This document shows, in pieces, positions 1-11,928 of a stretch of DNA of 64,000 nucleotides. Origin of the DNA: Mycteria americana (lineage: Eukaryota > Chordata > Aves > Ciconiiformes > Ciconiidae); the NCBI RefSeq assembly GCF_035582795.1, contig NC_134365.1:38048135-38112134 (forward strand). Direction: 5' to 3'. The translations under genes and the position numbers were made by a program. The first letter of the stretch is position 1. Each line of letters opens with the position of its first letter. The notes below the pieces were generated by a model. It was not told the origin of the DNA. It searched no databases and worked only from the letters and a program-made list of their open reading frames with translations.

Positions 1-2991
1 TGGAAATGCTTGTCTGTCATTCAGTAACCTTGATATTAAATGGCTTAGCTTTTCAAAATGCATTTCTTTCTAGGAGGAACTGTCATGGTACTTTGGTTTT
101 AACTATTAAGGCTTGACCTGTAACAAGGTGAATTACTATTTAAGTACAGTCTCAGTACTGTTTGCTATAGGAAAGTTCTCTCCATGTAAAAGCAACATTC
201 AAGCAAAGAAAAAACCTGTCTGAACTTATTTTTGGTTCTATTAAGAAAACTGTATGAGATCTACTGGGCACTCCTCCCTGAGGAGGCAGGATTTGTTACC
301 AGGCAATCTAACGAACATGTCTCAAAAGTCACATCCATTATTGGTACATTACCAGTTCGTACAGCTGGTTCCAGTGAGGCAACTTCCTTCAGACCTCTGG
401 GAATGTATGTGAGTCTTGCAGGCAATGGAAGGATACAAAAAACAGATGCCCACCATGCACCACACTTAGATTAGTGTAATTCCACTGAGGGAGATAGAAC
501 TATTTCTAGTTTAGTCCATTAATTAGTAAATAAAAAGCCCTGTATACTCAAATGTGGGATTCGATATGGTCTGTTGAAATTAGCAGAGGAACAGGAAATC
601 CCATAGCTAATCAGTGTAGGGGTTTATCAATCAATCCAGTACCCATGACCATTATCAGTTAACTTCAGAGAACATCAAAGGAAAATATGTACAGGAAATT
701 TGGGATTTTCTCACTTACTGTAAAGGTTTTTTTGTTTGGTTGGGGGTTTTTTTTGCATTTTGAAGTATTACCCATTAGTGAGTGGCTGGCTTGCTGAAAC
801 CTGGGAGCTTTTGCTTCTAAATTCTTGACCCACTCTTCCATAACTCGTAACTTACCTGCATTCTGCGAACAGCATGTCCATACAAACGTCTGCTCCTTTT
901 CAATCCTACCCAATCCCAGTAATACCTTCTTATAATGAATTCCACAAGCAACGTGCATGATACGTGTAAAAACGCCGTTCTTTTGTCAGTGTTACGTTAT
1001 TGCCATGCGATTTAACATTGCCCTCTGAAACACGATGGACAGTAAACAGGCATGTTTAGTTTTATTTGTTTTCATTTGGCAATAGTGTCTTTCCATGCCT
1101 ATAGTCACTTTGTCACGTCTGTACGTTCTGTTAGAGATGCACTGTGGATAGAGTATCTAGAAATGAAACACTATTGTATATTACAATATATCACTAATAA
1201 TACACCAGCATTAAAGTTTCTCCAGTTTTCCAGAATATTTCTTTCTATGTCATCTTTGCATTTTCTTTGCTTAAAAGCATAAAACCAAGAAACCTATCAC
1301 CCCCCACCCACCCACCAGGGAATGCCTGCCAGCGAGCCATCCAGTAGCAATGCATTTTCAGGAATTAATACTGTTATTGCTAGATTCTTATTTGCATTTA
1401 TCTAATCGAAGTCATTTCTGCCAGCATACATTACTTTTGCATTTGTAAGAGTGAATTCCCCATACCACTGTATGCCCTCTCTGGAAAGTTCCTGGGTTTG
1501 TAACTCCTAAACACCCTGCAGTTCGTCACTGATGGGAGGTCTTAGCGTGACTGCAGAAGCAGCAAGCCACAAGACAGCCTTCCACAGGCTGGGCAAGTTA
1601 TTAAAAAAACCAGCTGCAAACTATAACCTCAATAAAGGTGCTATCATTATGTTTTCATGCTGCAGGATGAAGTTAATTTTAAAAAGACATTCCTGTGCAA
1701 AGTGTTGTCATAAAGGGACAGTGGCTTTCATTACCAGCCTGGTTCTTTGGGGAATTACAACCTCAGCGATTTTAATTTGCACCAGACAGAAAGTTGCTAT
1801 GCTAGTCATTAGCCCAGATGTTAATTTCCATCTAAATATTGCTCTAATTATGTAAAGAAGTTTGTCATTTCGAGGACTCTGAGTTACTGGAGTCAACAAA
1901 GTGTGTGATTTTTAAACCTGTATTTTGCAGGTTTTTCTTCATGTTTTGAGACTGTGGTGACAAATTTTAATCTGTTTGAGCTCAGGTGCTTTTGGTTTTG
2001 TGCAGAAGAAACTAGAGGTTGTTAAAATCACAGCTGTTTCACTGATGTCTGGGCACAGCTCTGAAGATAGGTGCAGGCAGACATTCAGCAGGGGCCCTTC
2101 ACTGACATCAGTAGGTTTCCGACCCAAGCATAGGTTACAGGATGGAGTCCATTACCAGTGTAAGGCTGAATGTACCAGCATACTGATGGAAGATTAGCCA
2201 GGACTGCTGTTACCAATGTTTGACTTCAGAAAATACCAGCCTCCCCTGCAGAAACCAGAGGAACTCGGGATGTTGGAGCAGGCAGAGCTGCCTTAGGCAA
2301 CTTCAGGCCACACAGGGACCGCCCCTGCGGAGAAGTCGTCCTTAGGTGGTCTGGAGCTGTTTGCCTCACTCAAAAAGCGTGTTAAGGAAGCAGATTAAAG
2401 TCTAAGCTTCGATGTTGTGTAAAACACTAGGTTTTCACTAGGTCTGCACACTCATCACGTAAAGGAAATCTCATAGCCCAATTAGGCAGAGCATCCCTAC
2501 TCATGCACAGGGAAATCCTGTCTTCTTTCCTTTGCCACTGCGGATGTTAAAGGCACTCCGGTTTTCTTTTCCTTTATCACACTGCTTCCTCAGACCTCTG
2601 ATTATTCATCTGGGTTTGTTCATCTTCTTTTCGGAGGTCTTCTTTGCCTGGCCTCCATCCCACTTTCCAGCCATGAAGGAGCCCTCGCAGCAGGAGGCAG
2701 AGGCCTCTCTCCCAGCAGCAGCTATTGTAACATTTGAGATGTGGTTATTTTTTCTGCAGCTTGCGAAGCAACCCAGATGTTTCACACTTGGGGCACAGAT
2801 TGATTACGTTTCTTTGTCAGGGACATATTATAACTACTGCCTGAAGTCTGCCTTAGCTGACCTGATTTCTGTCAGCTGTGCTCAATAAGAATGAGCACTG
2901 AGAAAATGCAATAAATGGGTTTTATGAAACCAAAATGAGCTGGTAAGCTGGTATGGAATCTGATATCCGTTCTTCTTCCCTCCCTACACAG
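1..2991 (+). other. SRGAP1: SRGAP1 intron (5' part outside window)
   Basis: This stretch precedes the SH3 exon and contains no reading frame resembling the F-BAR or RhoGAP parts of srGAP proteins, so it is read as intron. It ends in a pyrimidine-rich tract and a CACAG acceptor. A C-rich run lies near 1300-1316. Nothing else could be supported. Confidence 0.75.
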
Positions 2992-3172
2992 AGTGCGAGC
3001 CCATAGAAGCTATAGCCAAGTTTGACTACGTTGGAAGATCTGCACGAGAACTCTCTTTCAAGAAAGGAGCTTCCCTTCTGCTCTATCACCGAGCATCTGA
3101 AGACTGGTGGGAAGGAAGGCACAACGGAATTGATGGCCTTGTCCCTCACCAGTACATAGTGGTGCAGGATAT
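2992..3172 (+). CDS. SRGAP1: SRGAP1 SH3-domain exon
   Basis: The exon is bounded by CACAG| and |GTAAGC. It translates from [15 protein letters not shown] through the WW pair of DWWEGRHNG to PHQYIVVQD, a complete SH3 fold core. It starts with two bases of a split codon and ends with AT, completed by the next exon's G. Confidence 0.95.
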
Positions 3173-6100
3173 GTAAGCAGTGTCTGGTGTGACTAGGTTC
3201 TTGGTGGGGTGTAAAAACATGCCGAAGCAATTCACAAAGTGATTTCCAAATGGGACAGTGGTTTGAAGGCTCAGATAAATTAAGCATTAGCCTTCTATGC
3301 AGGATGCCTCTGCCTTCATTGCCCTGAATTGACAGCTCTTAATCAAAAGCTACTACTAGGCCAAGCTACTTTGTTTATGGATATGTTCCCAGTACATTAA
3401 AAGATGGATGCTGCTGTACCTATTTTAATTTGACTATCTCTTTGTAGCAATTGCTGACATTTAACTTCAGGATAGCAAGGGCTGGAGAAATGCAGCCCTG
3501 AACTCTTCTTCTACAGTATTAAGCATGTGCTTTGCCAAGGACGACAAAGTTCTTGTTTACAGAAAGGTTACAGTCAAAATGTAAAGAGCTCAGTAAACAG
3601 AAGGATTATAAGCAATGTTTGGAGATACGGAGGGGCTGCAGTGCATTATAACGTGCCTGCTTTTCTTAAGGGGATTAAAATCTGGGAGTGCCAAGATGCT
3701 CTCTGTCACACCTAACTCACTGACTTCTCATCTCACTATGTGTGTTGTGTTCAGGGATGATACTTTCTCAGATACACTGAGCCAAAAAGCAGACAGTGAG
3801 GCCAGCAGCGGACCCATAACTGAGGACAAGTCATCATCAAAGGACATGAACTCTCCCACTGACCGTCACTCTGACGTGTATTTAGGAAGGTAAGCTTGAG
3901 CATAACCCATTTTCAGTAGTACTGCTCACGGCTCAGGTAACACACCAATTACTTCTCCGCGTGCTCATGGTGGGTCACTGCAACTTGTCCTATAACCACT
4001 TCTTCATTGGTGCAGGCAAAGAAAGAGATCAGAACCTCCTCCTCCTCTAAGACGCCCCGGTAGGAGCAGTGACGGTCACTGCCCAGTACACCCACCTCAC
4101 CCTCTCTCCAACTCGTCCGTGGAGCTAAGTTCCCCCAACCTGGCAACTCACTGCAGTCCCAGAGCCCTCCTTCAAAATCGCAACCTCAATGCCGACAGCC
4201 CTGAAAGGAGGCGTAGACCTGGACATGGCAGTCTCACTAACATCAGTAGGCACGATTCTCTAAAGAAGATTGATAGCCCTCCAATTAGAAGATCTACATC
4301 ATCTGGTCAGTACACAGGTTTCAATGACCATAAACCACTGGACCCAGAGTCAATAGCTCAGGTTTGTGTCTTTTTTATTTTATGTCACTCTCTGATTTTC
4401 TGAGGAGCAAGTCTGAGGGAACAGCATAGTGCAGAGCACATAGAGCGGTAGGAGCGTGTGTGCAGGTGAATATCCTACTTAGCTTTTTAAACAGAGTGCA
4501 TGTGAAAGAAGATGCATTAAGGAATCCTGGATAGAAGAAGCACAAGGGGGACTAGGCATTGCAGTAGCAATAAAAAGAAATTATTTCCTGTTATACCATA
4601 ATGAAATTGCCTCTGCCACCCAGAACACTAGGATAGTATATGATTACAACAGCTATGTAAATCTCTGTGCTCTGATGAAGGCTGGCCTATTCTAACTTGC
4701 ATGTAATTAGTGTTCAATTATTTCTCAGTATTATGCTTTGCAGAAGAGTGCTCTGACTGGCTAGTAGTGACCATTGCCAGTCAAAGCACAGATTTACATT
4801 CCAGGGTCTTGTGCATTTTACATAGTTTTCATATAGTTCATATCGTATGTTGATTTGGTGCTTGTAGTTGTGCCCAAGAACATGATGTGCAAGACATTGC
4901 ACCTGCATAAATGATGGGTCATCTTATCCCTGTGTGAGCACTCTCACCAGTCTCATTCCTGGCAGTGAAGAGGTGAGAAGGATGGAATAGGGAGCACCTC
5001 GATCATCAAATTGGTCTGTTGTACAGAGCTGGTAACAGATCTTGAGCAAATAGATGCCGCTGTCTTCAGAACTCGCGTTTTGTCTAGGTAGTATAACATG
5101 ATTACTGGGGGCACCTTGAGGGTACAATATGATTGCAGAAGTATTTTACAATAACGCTGGCACTCTTGTTTTAAAATTTAATGTACTGGTGATGCTTGCT
5201 TTCAAACTCTGCTTCCAACAAGGGATAGAAGGGACTGTCGTGCTTGGGTCAGAAAGCTGAACCGTGTATTAGAGAGTTAGAAAGTGTAAATGTTGTTACT
5301 GTTTTATTTTACTATAAGTTATTTATTTACTTTCCTGGAACCACACACAGTGTTGTTTGGTTTAAGCTGGGTTTTTTTGATGCATAGACTAGTGATCAAA
5401 CTGCATGAAAGTTACTGTGAGCAAGCAGGGAACACCGGATACTTAACCTCAGTTGTATCTCAATACCACTGAAAAAAGGTAAACTAGTGTCTTGGTGCAT
5501 TCTTTTGGCATTTGTCCCAGAAATCCTGATGAAAAAAATAATTTCCTAGGTAAGCTCACTGAACAACGTCTTGCAGTTTTTTTGTGCTTAAAATTTAACT
5601 CAGAGAAACAGGAGGAGAGAACAGCTGATAGACAAACAAGCTTTATTTCCTCACAAAACCTGGTTTATAATCCCTGTGAGGGAATACCTGAACACCTGGG
5701 ACACTAAATGAGGGGAGCAGTCAGCTAAGAGGTAGCAAATGGACTAAAATCTTCACAGCTGTCAGCACCCAAGAGATGACAGAAATCTTCACAGTTAAAA
5801 ATGCTGCTAAGCAAATATCCACTGTCCTGACAATCACTTAATAAAATGGCTTGCAGGTTTTAGTTTAATTGATTTTTTTAAAATAATTTTGACTCTCTCA
5901 TGTGAACAGGTTAAATATTTGTAATGTCCAGCCAAAGCTGTCATCTTGTCAATCGTCGTGTCTTTCAAATAAATCTGGGGGAAGCTGGCTTTAGCACTAT
6001 AATACTTGTTAAAGAGAGGATGGTTGGCAAATTAACTCATGCATTTTTCACCCTCTCTTCCTGCTCCTCCCGTGCTTTGCATTCGGTAGCAATTCGAATG

Positions 6101-6508
6101 ACATGCCGCTCTCTCTGTGCTCTGACCCAGGACATCGAGGAGACGATGAACACGGCGTTGAACGAGCTCCGTGAGCTGGAGCGGCAGAGCTCGGCGAAGC
6201 ACGCTCCCGATGTCGTGTTGGACACCTTGGAACAAATGAAAAACACCCCCACCCCTGCCACCTCCACGGAGTCCCTCAGCCCTCTCCACAGCGTCGTCTT
6301 AAGGAGCTCCGAGCCTCAGATCCGCCGTAGCACTAGTTCTTCCAGTGACACCATGAGTACTTTCAAGCCCATGGTGGCCCCTAGAATGGGAGTGCAGCTG
6401 AAACCTCCTGCTCTTAGGCCAAAACCTATTGTTCTTCCAAAAACAAATCCTAGCATAGGGCCTTCCCCTCCTTCCCAGGGTCCAGCCGACAAATCTTGCA
6501 CAATGTAG
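2992..6508 (+). CDS. SRGAP1: SLIT-ROBO Rho GTPase-activating protein 1, C-terminal coding part (4 exons)
   Basis: srGAP1 is a cytoplasmic F-BAR/RhoGAP/SH3 protein that acts downstream of Robo receptors and inactivates Rho-family GTPases during cell migration. Only the last 345 residues lie in the window, in exons 2992-3172, 3755-3889, 4016-4361 and 6131-6508, all with GT-AG splice sites and compatible phases. The first exon encodes an SH3 domain (AKFDYVG, then the paired tryptophans in [11 protein letters not shown], then [10 protein letters not shown]). The rest is a Ser/Pro-rich tail with [39 protein letters not shown] (a probable short helix) and the terminus DKSCTM. SRGAP2 and SRGAP3 share the SH3. 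The tail sequence and the neighbouring KICS2 and XPOT favour SRGAP1. The F-BAR and RhoGAP exons (about 740 residues by the human length) lie upstream, outside the window. Confidence 0.93.
3755..3889 (+). CDS. SRGAP1: SRGAP1 tail exon after the SH3 domain
   Basis: The exon is bounded by TTCAG| and |GTAAGC. It encodes an acidic, Ser-rich linker, [19 protein letters not shown] to [13 protein letters not shown], matching the SRGAP1 tail as remembered from the human protein. Confidence 0.92.
4016..4361 (+). CDS. SRGAP1: SRGAP1 proline/serine-rich tail exon
   Basis: The exon is bounded by GTGCAG| and |GTTTGT. It encodes [20 protein letters not shown], then [20 protein letters not shown] and [20 protein letters not shown]. 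It is rich in candidate phosphorylation and proline-ligand motifs. Confidence 0.93.
4362..6130 (+). other. SRGAP1: SRGAP1 last intron
   Basis: The intron runs from donor GTTTGT to acceptor GACCCAG. It has no coding signal and no recognised repeat. Confidence 0.8.
6131..6508 (+). CDS. SRGAP1: SRGAP1 terminal coding exon
   Basis: The exon opens after a CCCAG acceptor and encodes 125 residues to a TAG at 6506-6508. It starts with [19 protein letters not shown], continues through [20 protein letters not shown], and ends ADKSCTM. The ATG-initiated frame visible upstream in the intron is only read-through and is not part of the protein. Confidence 0.94.
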   Translation, partial: DIEETMNTALNELRELERQSSAKHAPDVVLDTLEQMKNTPTPATSTESLSPLHSVVLRSSEPQIRRSTSSSSDTMSTFKPMVAPRMGVQLKPPALRPKPIVLPKTNPSIGPSPPSQGPADKSCTM

Positions 6509-6781
6509 ACAGCTCAGCCACCCACAGTGCCCGGCTGGGGTATGCTAGGGAAAGGGATGGATTAACGATAGAAGTCAGGGCTCCGTAACATCATTTGTTC
6601 ATGTTTGTAACTGGAGAGGCTTTGTTTTTCAGTGTTTTTGAATGTATTGTCTGAAACTAGCTACATTAACATGGGCATTTGTATTTTGTATGGTTTCAAT
6701 TAAAAGAAAAACTGGACAATTGTGCATCGTTTTAAAAAACAAACATAGACTTACTTGAAAACTTGATGCTGCACCATTTGT

Positions 6782-6787
6782 AATAAA
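6782..6787 (+). terminator. SRGAP1: candidate proximal poly(A) signal of SRGAP1
   Basis: A canonical AATAAA lies about 275 bases after the stop codon. Its use is unproven. Confidence 0.4.
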
Positions 6788-7928
6788 AACAACACGGATC
6801 ACAAACAGCTTGCCACGTCGTACCATACTTCACGGTCTTACCGTAGCTATATAATAACAGATCCTGCACAAAACTAAGGGGCGGGGGGGGTCAGGGGAGG
6901 TGGGACCTCTCATTTCTGGGTCACTAAACCAAATCTCAAGCAGGTTAGTAGGAGCTGAAATCTAGCATGTGAGGATTAAGTGTCTGTGTGGAATGTCTAG
7001 GTCATCTCAGGCCACATTTCTTATTTAAGACACACCAAAAAAATCCACCAAACCCTCACAATTCTCACAATTGGCACCAAGTTTTAGCTTTCTTGTTGGC
7101 AGTCTCACGAGAGACAAGCGCTGGATGGATCTGGAGATCACATTGCTCTCACCGATAAAAAGCAGCATTCCAGGTCACAGCTAAAGCACATCTCCAGGAT
7201 AGTATCTAGAAACTCCTTTTGCTGTCCTCTGTAATAGTGTACCTTTTCCCATGAAGCTAGACCTTCCTTCCGTGATACCACGTTTTTCACAAAAGCGAAA
7301 TTCATTTAAAGTTCATAGTTGAGTGAGCCAGGCTCTGGGGAGTACGTGAATCTGTTGGTCCATTAGGCAGGCTGATAGGCGATTAAAAGGATCAACTACA
7401 CAGTAATTCAGCAAAGTATCCCATTGACTTTATTGCTCAGTGTCCAATTAAAGACGGGATTTGAGTTGTAGTCAGAGTTTCGAGCTGACCTAGCTCCGCT
7501 GGCTGCCCTGCACAGCGCAGACACCCTGCGCACGTCCTCGGTTATGCTGACGGCAGCAAGACAGGGACTCTGAAGAGGGACTACCTCCTGCCAGCCATGC
7601 AGGGGTCAGTCGCAGGACAGGCAGCTGAGTTTCTACCGCCTAGATTCAAGCTGACTAAAGTTTTCCATAACCACTTCCCCCTCTTCTCCTTTTTTTTAAA
7701 TGGCAGAAAGCAGTACCTTCCTTATGTCCGTGAGTGACGACTGTCAACTTTGCTTAGCACTCTGTTGTTAAACTTTGTTAGGCGTGAACTAAATGTACGG
7801 CTGTTTTGCACATTGCAACAGTAAGCCATAATATTATTTCTGTGAACATATTTTCTGACATCCAATCCATAAAAAAAGTTTCAGTGAAGAAGATGGGGAA
7901 AAAAATCCATTGTGGTCCACCTTCAGGA

Positions 7929-8009
7929 GTACAACTTTAAGGCTTTAAGTGAGATCTGTCTTTCCATGTGTTGCTTAAGATCTCACTGTTGGAAAGCTTG
8001 AAGTTGTAC
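7929..8009 (+). ncRNA. long imperfect hairpin in SRGAP1 3'UTR (structural RNA or pre-miRNA-like)
   Basis: The arms 7929-7957 and 7978-8009 are reverse complements over about 27 base pairs. The innermost ten (AGTGAGATCT/AGATCTCACT) are perfect. They are followed by an asymmetric internal loop, then a 4-pair block, a one-base bulge and a 13-pair outer stem with one G-U pair. The terminal loop is 20 nt. The size fits a pre-miRNA or another folded 3'UTR element. I do not recognise it as a known microRNA. Confidence 0.4.
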
Positions 8010-9219
8010 CACTTGCTATACATAAAAAATTGAGTTTGGGAGGGGAAGAGTAGTGACAAAATTTGATAGACATAATTACTGAGGTGACAGGAGTAATTCC
8101 CTGTTGTTATTTAGAAGCAACTTATTCCTGCTCTGGTTTACAGCCTGTAGACAGGTAACGCAAAGCCCCAGGTGTGAAAAGCGTCCCATGAACCGCCTCT
8201 GAGAGCCAAACTGCTCCTGGTATTTGCAAACCCATCGCAATCCAGCCGCAGACTTCACGTGCGTCTAGGTTAGAGGCAAAGTCTTAACCCACCGCGGCGG
8301 ACCGTGCGGCGGCGGTCAGTGAACCTCCAGCCCTCTCGACTCCACTGCCTAGTCCTGACGGCAGGGCGAGAGCCTAAGCCAGGCCAGCCCCAGCTGCAGA
8401 CCAGCGCTGGTCTAGAGAGCCTGTTCAGTCGGTTGGGACCAGAGATATTTTCAAGTAGTTCCCCAGTTTACTAGAATCAGCGGAACAAACTGGAATTTCA
8501 GCTTTCATTTACATGCAGTTTTAGTCTAGCGTTTTTAAATTAACCCACCTGGCATAATTGAGATGAATACCTGTATCTTTAAATTGCATAGGGAATTTTG
8601 TATGTTTAAATAACTGTACTGGACTCCATAATGCTTATATTAGAAATCGTTTAGCAAAAGAAAATATTAGAAACAGTGCATTTAGTGAATGCATCCACTT
8701 AGTGCATTCACACAGTTAAATGTGTAGTTTGATGGTTATTATAGATACTTAAAAGTATAGTAAGTGGATATGTAACAGGAAAGACTGCTACAACTACAGA
8801 CGTACTAAAGGGTAACTCCTGCACACCTAATCCAATCAGTATTGTCCTTTACTGTCAAGTTTGATAAATTGCAGTACTGGTAGCTTCCTGCTTGTTGACT
8901 GTTACCTAATTGTGTCAATGTACATCTGTAGTATGTACATGTGAAAGTGCCTTTAAATTTTAGAGGAGCTTTAGCCTTGCTCTTGTACTGTTGCATTTCC
9001 ATTGCATCCTTCCCTGTTCGTGTATGGCTGCATTCCCATTGCATTCCTTCCACTCTCGAAGAACAAATAAAAACATGGAAATTTCACAGTTCTGGAAGAG
9101 AAATGTACTGTTAATCTGTTGTGACAATGCACTTTTATGTATAGTACTGTACATTTTTGGCATGTACCATTACAAGCTTCAGTATACATTCAGGTTTGTT
9201 CCTCATAGTGTATCTTTAT

Positions 9220-9225
9220 AATAAA
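9220..9225 (+). terminator. SRGAP1: candidate distal poly(A) signal of SRGAP1
   Basis: A canonical AATAAA is followed by the T/G-rich stretch TAGTTCTGTCTGTGCGTG, typical of a downstream GU-rich element. A further AATAAA lies at 9066-9071. Beyond this point the composition changes. Confidence 0.5.
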
Positions 9226-11778
9226 GAAGATAGTTCTGTCTGTGCGTGTAGTTTTGCCGGGAAGACCGCCGTATCTTCTAAAGTGGATTGCCCATCTACC
9301 TTTCCCTTCTACATAAAGGGAAAACCATCAGCATCCCCCAGCCACCCACACCCCACCCTGCATCAGGTCCCATCACCGTCTTGGCTTGAAGAAGCGCTCA
9401 TTCCCAGACGGGCTCCCACCTAACTTAAAGAGCACCATCCCCAAAAGCTCACCCAAGTCCCTCCGTACCTGAAGACCCCCCACAAAGAGCCGCCCACCTC
9501 ACACGGTTCTGCCTGAGCACCGTCGAGGGCAGCCGACCCCGCTCCCGCTGGCTGCGGGAACCCCTGCCACCCACTCGGCCGGCACCCGCCCCGCCACCGC
9601 CCTCCTGCTCCTTGCAGGAAAAAAAACGAGATGAAAAGAACAATCCGGCTTCCACATTTTAAAAACACAGTCCCAGAGTTAAAAGAATAAAAAAGTCTAC
9701 CTGGGGGCATTTCTTACAGCAGAAAAAGGGATGCCCATCGTGCTGGGCCGGGGGAGTGCCGCAGGTAAAGGTTCTCTTCAGTGACCTTATGCGCGAGTAA
9801 CGGTGACAGTACACACGCCTCTGCAGCTGGCTCCAGGACCAGGGGGCTGTGAGCGTCAGGCTGATGGCTGCACGAGAGACGTTCAGCCATGGATCAGACG
9901 CTGTCGAGCACTATTCCTGGACAGGCCCGCCGTGCTGCCCAACTTACATGCATTTAGAGGGAGAAGAGCTACTTGGAAACGCACTTCCAATCCTTGCTTA
10001 AAAAAAATAATTAGGGGCAGGAGCCACAGCTGAAGGGGCCGGTTTTAAAGTCGTCTCTGGTTGTGGTTGAGGACCACCATCTGCCCGGAGGGGAAGAAGG
10101 GGACGGATGTCAGGCGGTGCGGGGCAGTACGGGGGGACGGGCATGCTGGCCACCCCGGCTCAGAGCAGGGGTTTCGTTCTTCATGCTGGGAAAGCTGCTG
10201 TAACGCAACTGGTCGTTAGTGGGCACATCGATCAGCCCGTGGTGACAGCCTTTGTATCGCAGCGTCCAGCGACCTACTTTGGGTTTTTCTTCTTGTCCCC
10301 TACTGCACAAAAGCCGACTAAGAATTTCAGGAGGGGACAGCAAAGGTCATTCCTCATTCAAGGTCCTGCACAGCCCAAAGGACGTGTAACCCAATTTCCA
10401 CAGGCAGCCTGCACGCTAGTGGGGAGAGAGGCTTCTGTGGCAGCTTTCAATCTCTTTTAAAATAACTAAGAAAACACAAGAGGACGAGCCTCCTCACGTT
10501 GTGTAACGTGAAGTTTCGGTGTTGCGCTGCACTGACTTCTTAGCTTGCTTCCAGGTTTTGTAGTGGAAAAAAGCCCGGCTCTCACGGAGACAGCCAAAGG
10601 TTTTGGCAGGTGACTAGAGAACCGCTGACTTTACTGGCACTCGGAAAAGCAAAGGAGGTGATGAGTTGTTTTGCTGAGAGAAGTGTATTAATGGAACGGA
10701 CAGTGAGCAGCAGGGTGTTTAGCTCTTGGGTCACCACTGAAAAATCGCTGTTTCAAGCCACGGGCAGCTCCAGGACACGGCACTGCCCCAGCCTGCACAA
10801 ACACCTCCTTGGCCAGCGTAAGGAAACCGCAGAGCCTCAGCCCAGGTTTTAAGTTCTCCTTGGTAGAGACGCACAGTTCGTTACTTACTCTGCACCTCAC
10901 GGAGCTTTACCCTGCGCAGAAGGATCCGCAGTCGCTCTCTTCAATCACTGCTGCCCCGTGGGATGAGCCTTGGCGTTGGTCTGGATGGTACTGATACGTG
11001 GGGAACAACTGAAACCGGCCTAAGCGTTAACTAATGATGGTACAGGTTGAAAGTACCATTCTTGTACGTAGGAATATTGCTTTTTCCATGAACTTGGCTC
11101 TTGGCAGGGGCGGGGGGGTGAAAACACACAAACCCTGTAACATATGAAAGGCCAAATAGATCAACAATTTAGCACCTTAAAATCCAGTCAGCTAGCACAG
11201 CTTAATTACTGTTAAAAAAAAAAAAAGGGCAAAACAAAAAACCAACCGCTAGTTTAGACATGCCACTGTAATTACAGCTGCTCCCCTGCTCCCCCTCTCC
11301 CCCCCAGCCCCAGCAGGGCTGTAACCCTAACACAGTATTTCGGTTGCTCTCATCCAGCCATCCTACTGATCAACAAGGCTAAAACTGGTGGAGAGAGGGA
11401 AAAAGAAAAAGGCAGGTCACGGACCAGGCCGTCTGATGCACATCCCAGCCTGACTGGGGAACAAAACTTGTGTGGTGGTGCTAAGCCAGACTTAAGGGAG
11501 AAAAGAGCAATATATTTCCTTATCTTTCTCACTCATGTGACAAATACATTGAGAGCCACATGCCGGAAGGCAATACGCAGAATTTGATGCTGACTGAGGG
11601 ATTAAATAGTGTTAAATAATATACACTGGGTCCGGCTGAATTGAACAAGTCAGCAGGTTTTCTCCCACCTTTCTCAATACCTACCTGCAAATAAAACAAT
11701 GCAGGAACACTGTTGTTACGCCTAACGCTGCGGTCACCTGAGCCTGTGCCCCACAGCAGCACACGGTCGGTGCAGCCC

Positions 11779-11928
11779 CACAGAATCACAGAATCACAGA
11801 ATCGTATAGGTTGGAAAAGACCTTTAAGATCATCGAGTCCAAGCGTAAACCTAACACTACCAAGACCACCACTATACCATGTCCCTGAGCACCTCATCCA
11901 AACGTCCTTTAAATACCTCCAGGGATGA
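11779..11928 (-). mobile_element. CR1 LINE, 5'-truncated 3'-end fragment
   Basis: On the plus strand the element begins with three CACAGAAT octamers, the reverse complement of the CR1 3' terminal repeat. It continues through GGTTGGAAAAGACCTTTAAG and ATCATCGAGTCCAA, both CR1 3'UTR hallmarks. Over about 100 bases it differs at only about four positions from the copy at 52521-52620, so both come from the same relatively young subfamily. No coding part remains. Confidence 0.9.

Larger units (their letters stand above)
6509..9245 (+). other. SRGAP1: SRGAP1 3' untranslated region (probable extent)
   Basis: No coding signal follows the stop. AATAAA hexamers lie at 6782-6787 (proximal), 9066-9071 and 9220-9225 (distal), so a short form of about 0.3 kb and a long form of about 2.7 kb are possible. 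A G-quadruplex-forming run (6878-6904), a long hairpin (7929-8009) and a smaller stem-loop (8685-8711) lie between the proximal and distal signals. The end point is inferred from the hexamers, not observed. Confidence 0.5.

Noticed and set aside
5924-6130. In-frame ATG-started extension upstream of the last SRGAP1 exon
   Set aside because: It is intron read-through. A clear polypyrimidine tract and CAG acceptor at 6130 join the exon to the preceding one in the conserved reading.
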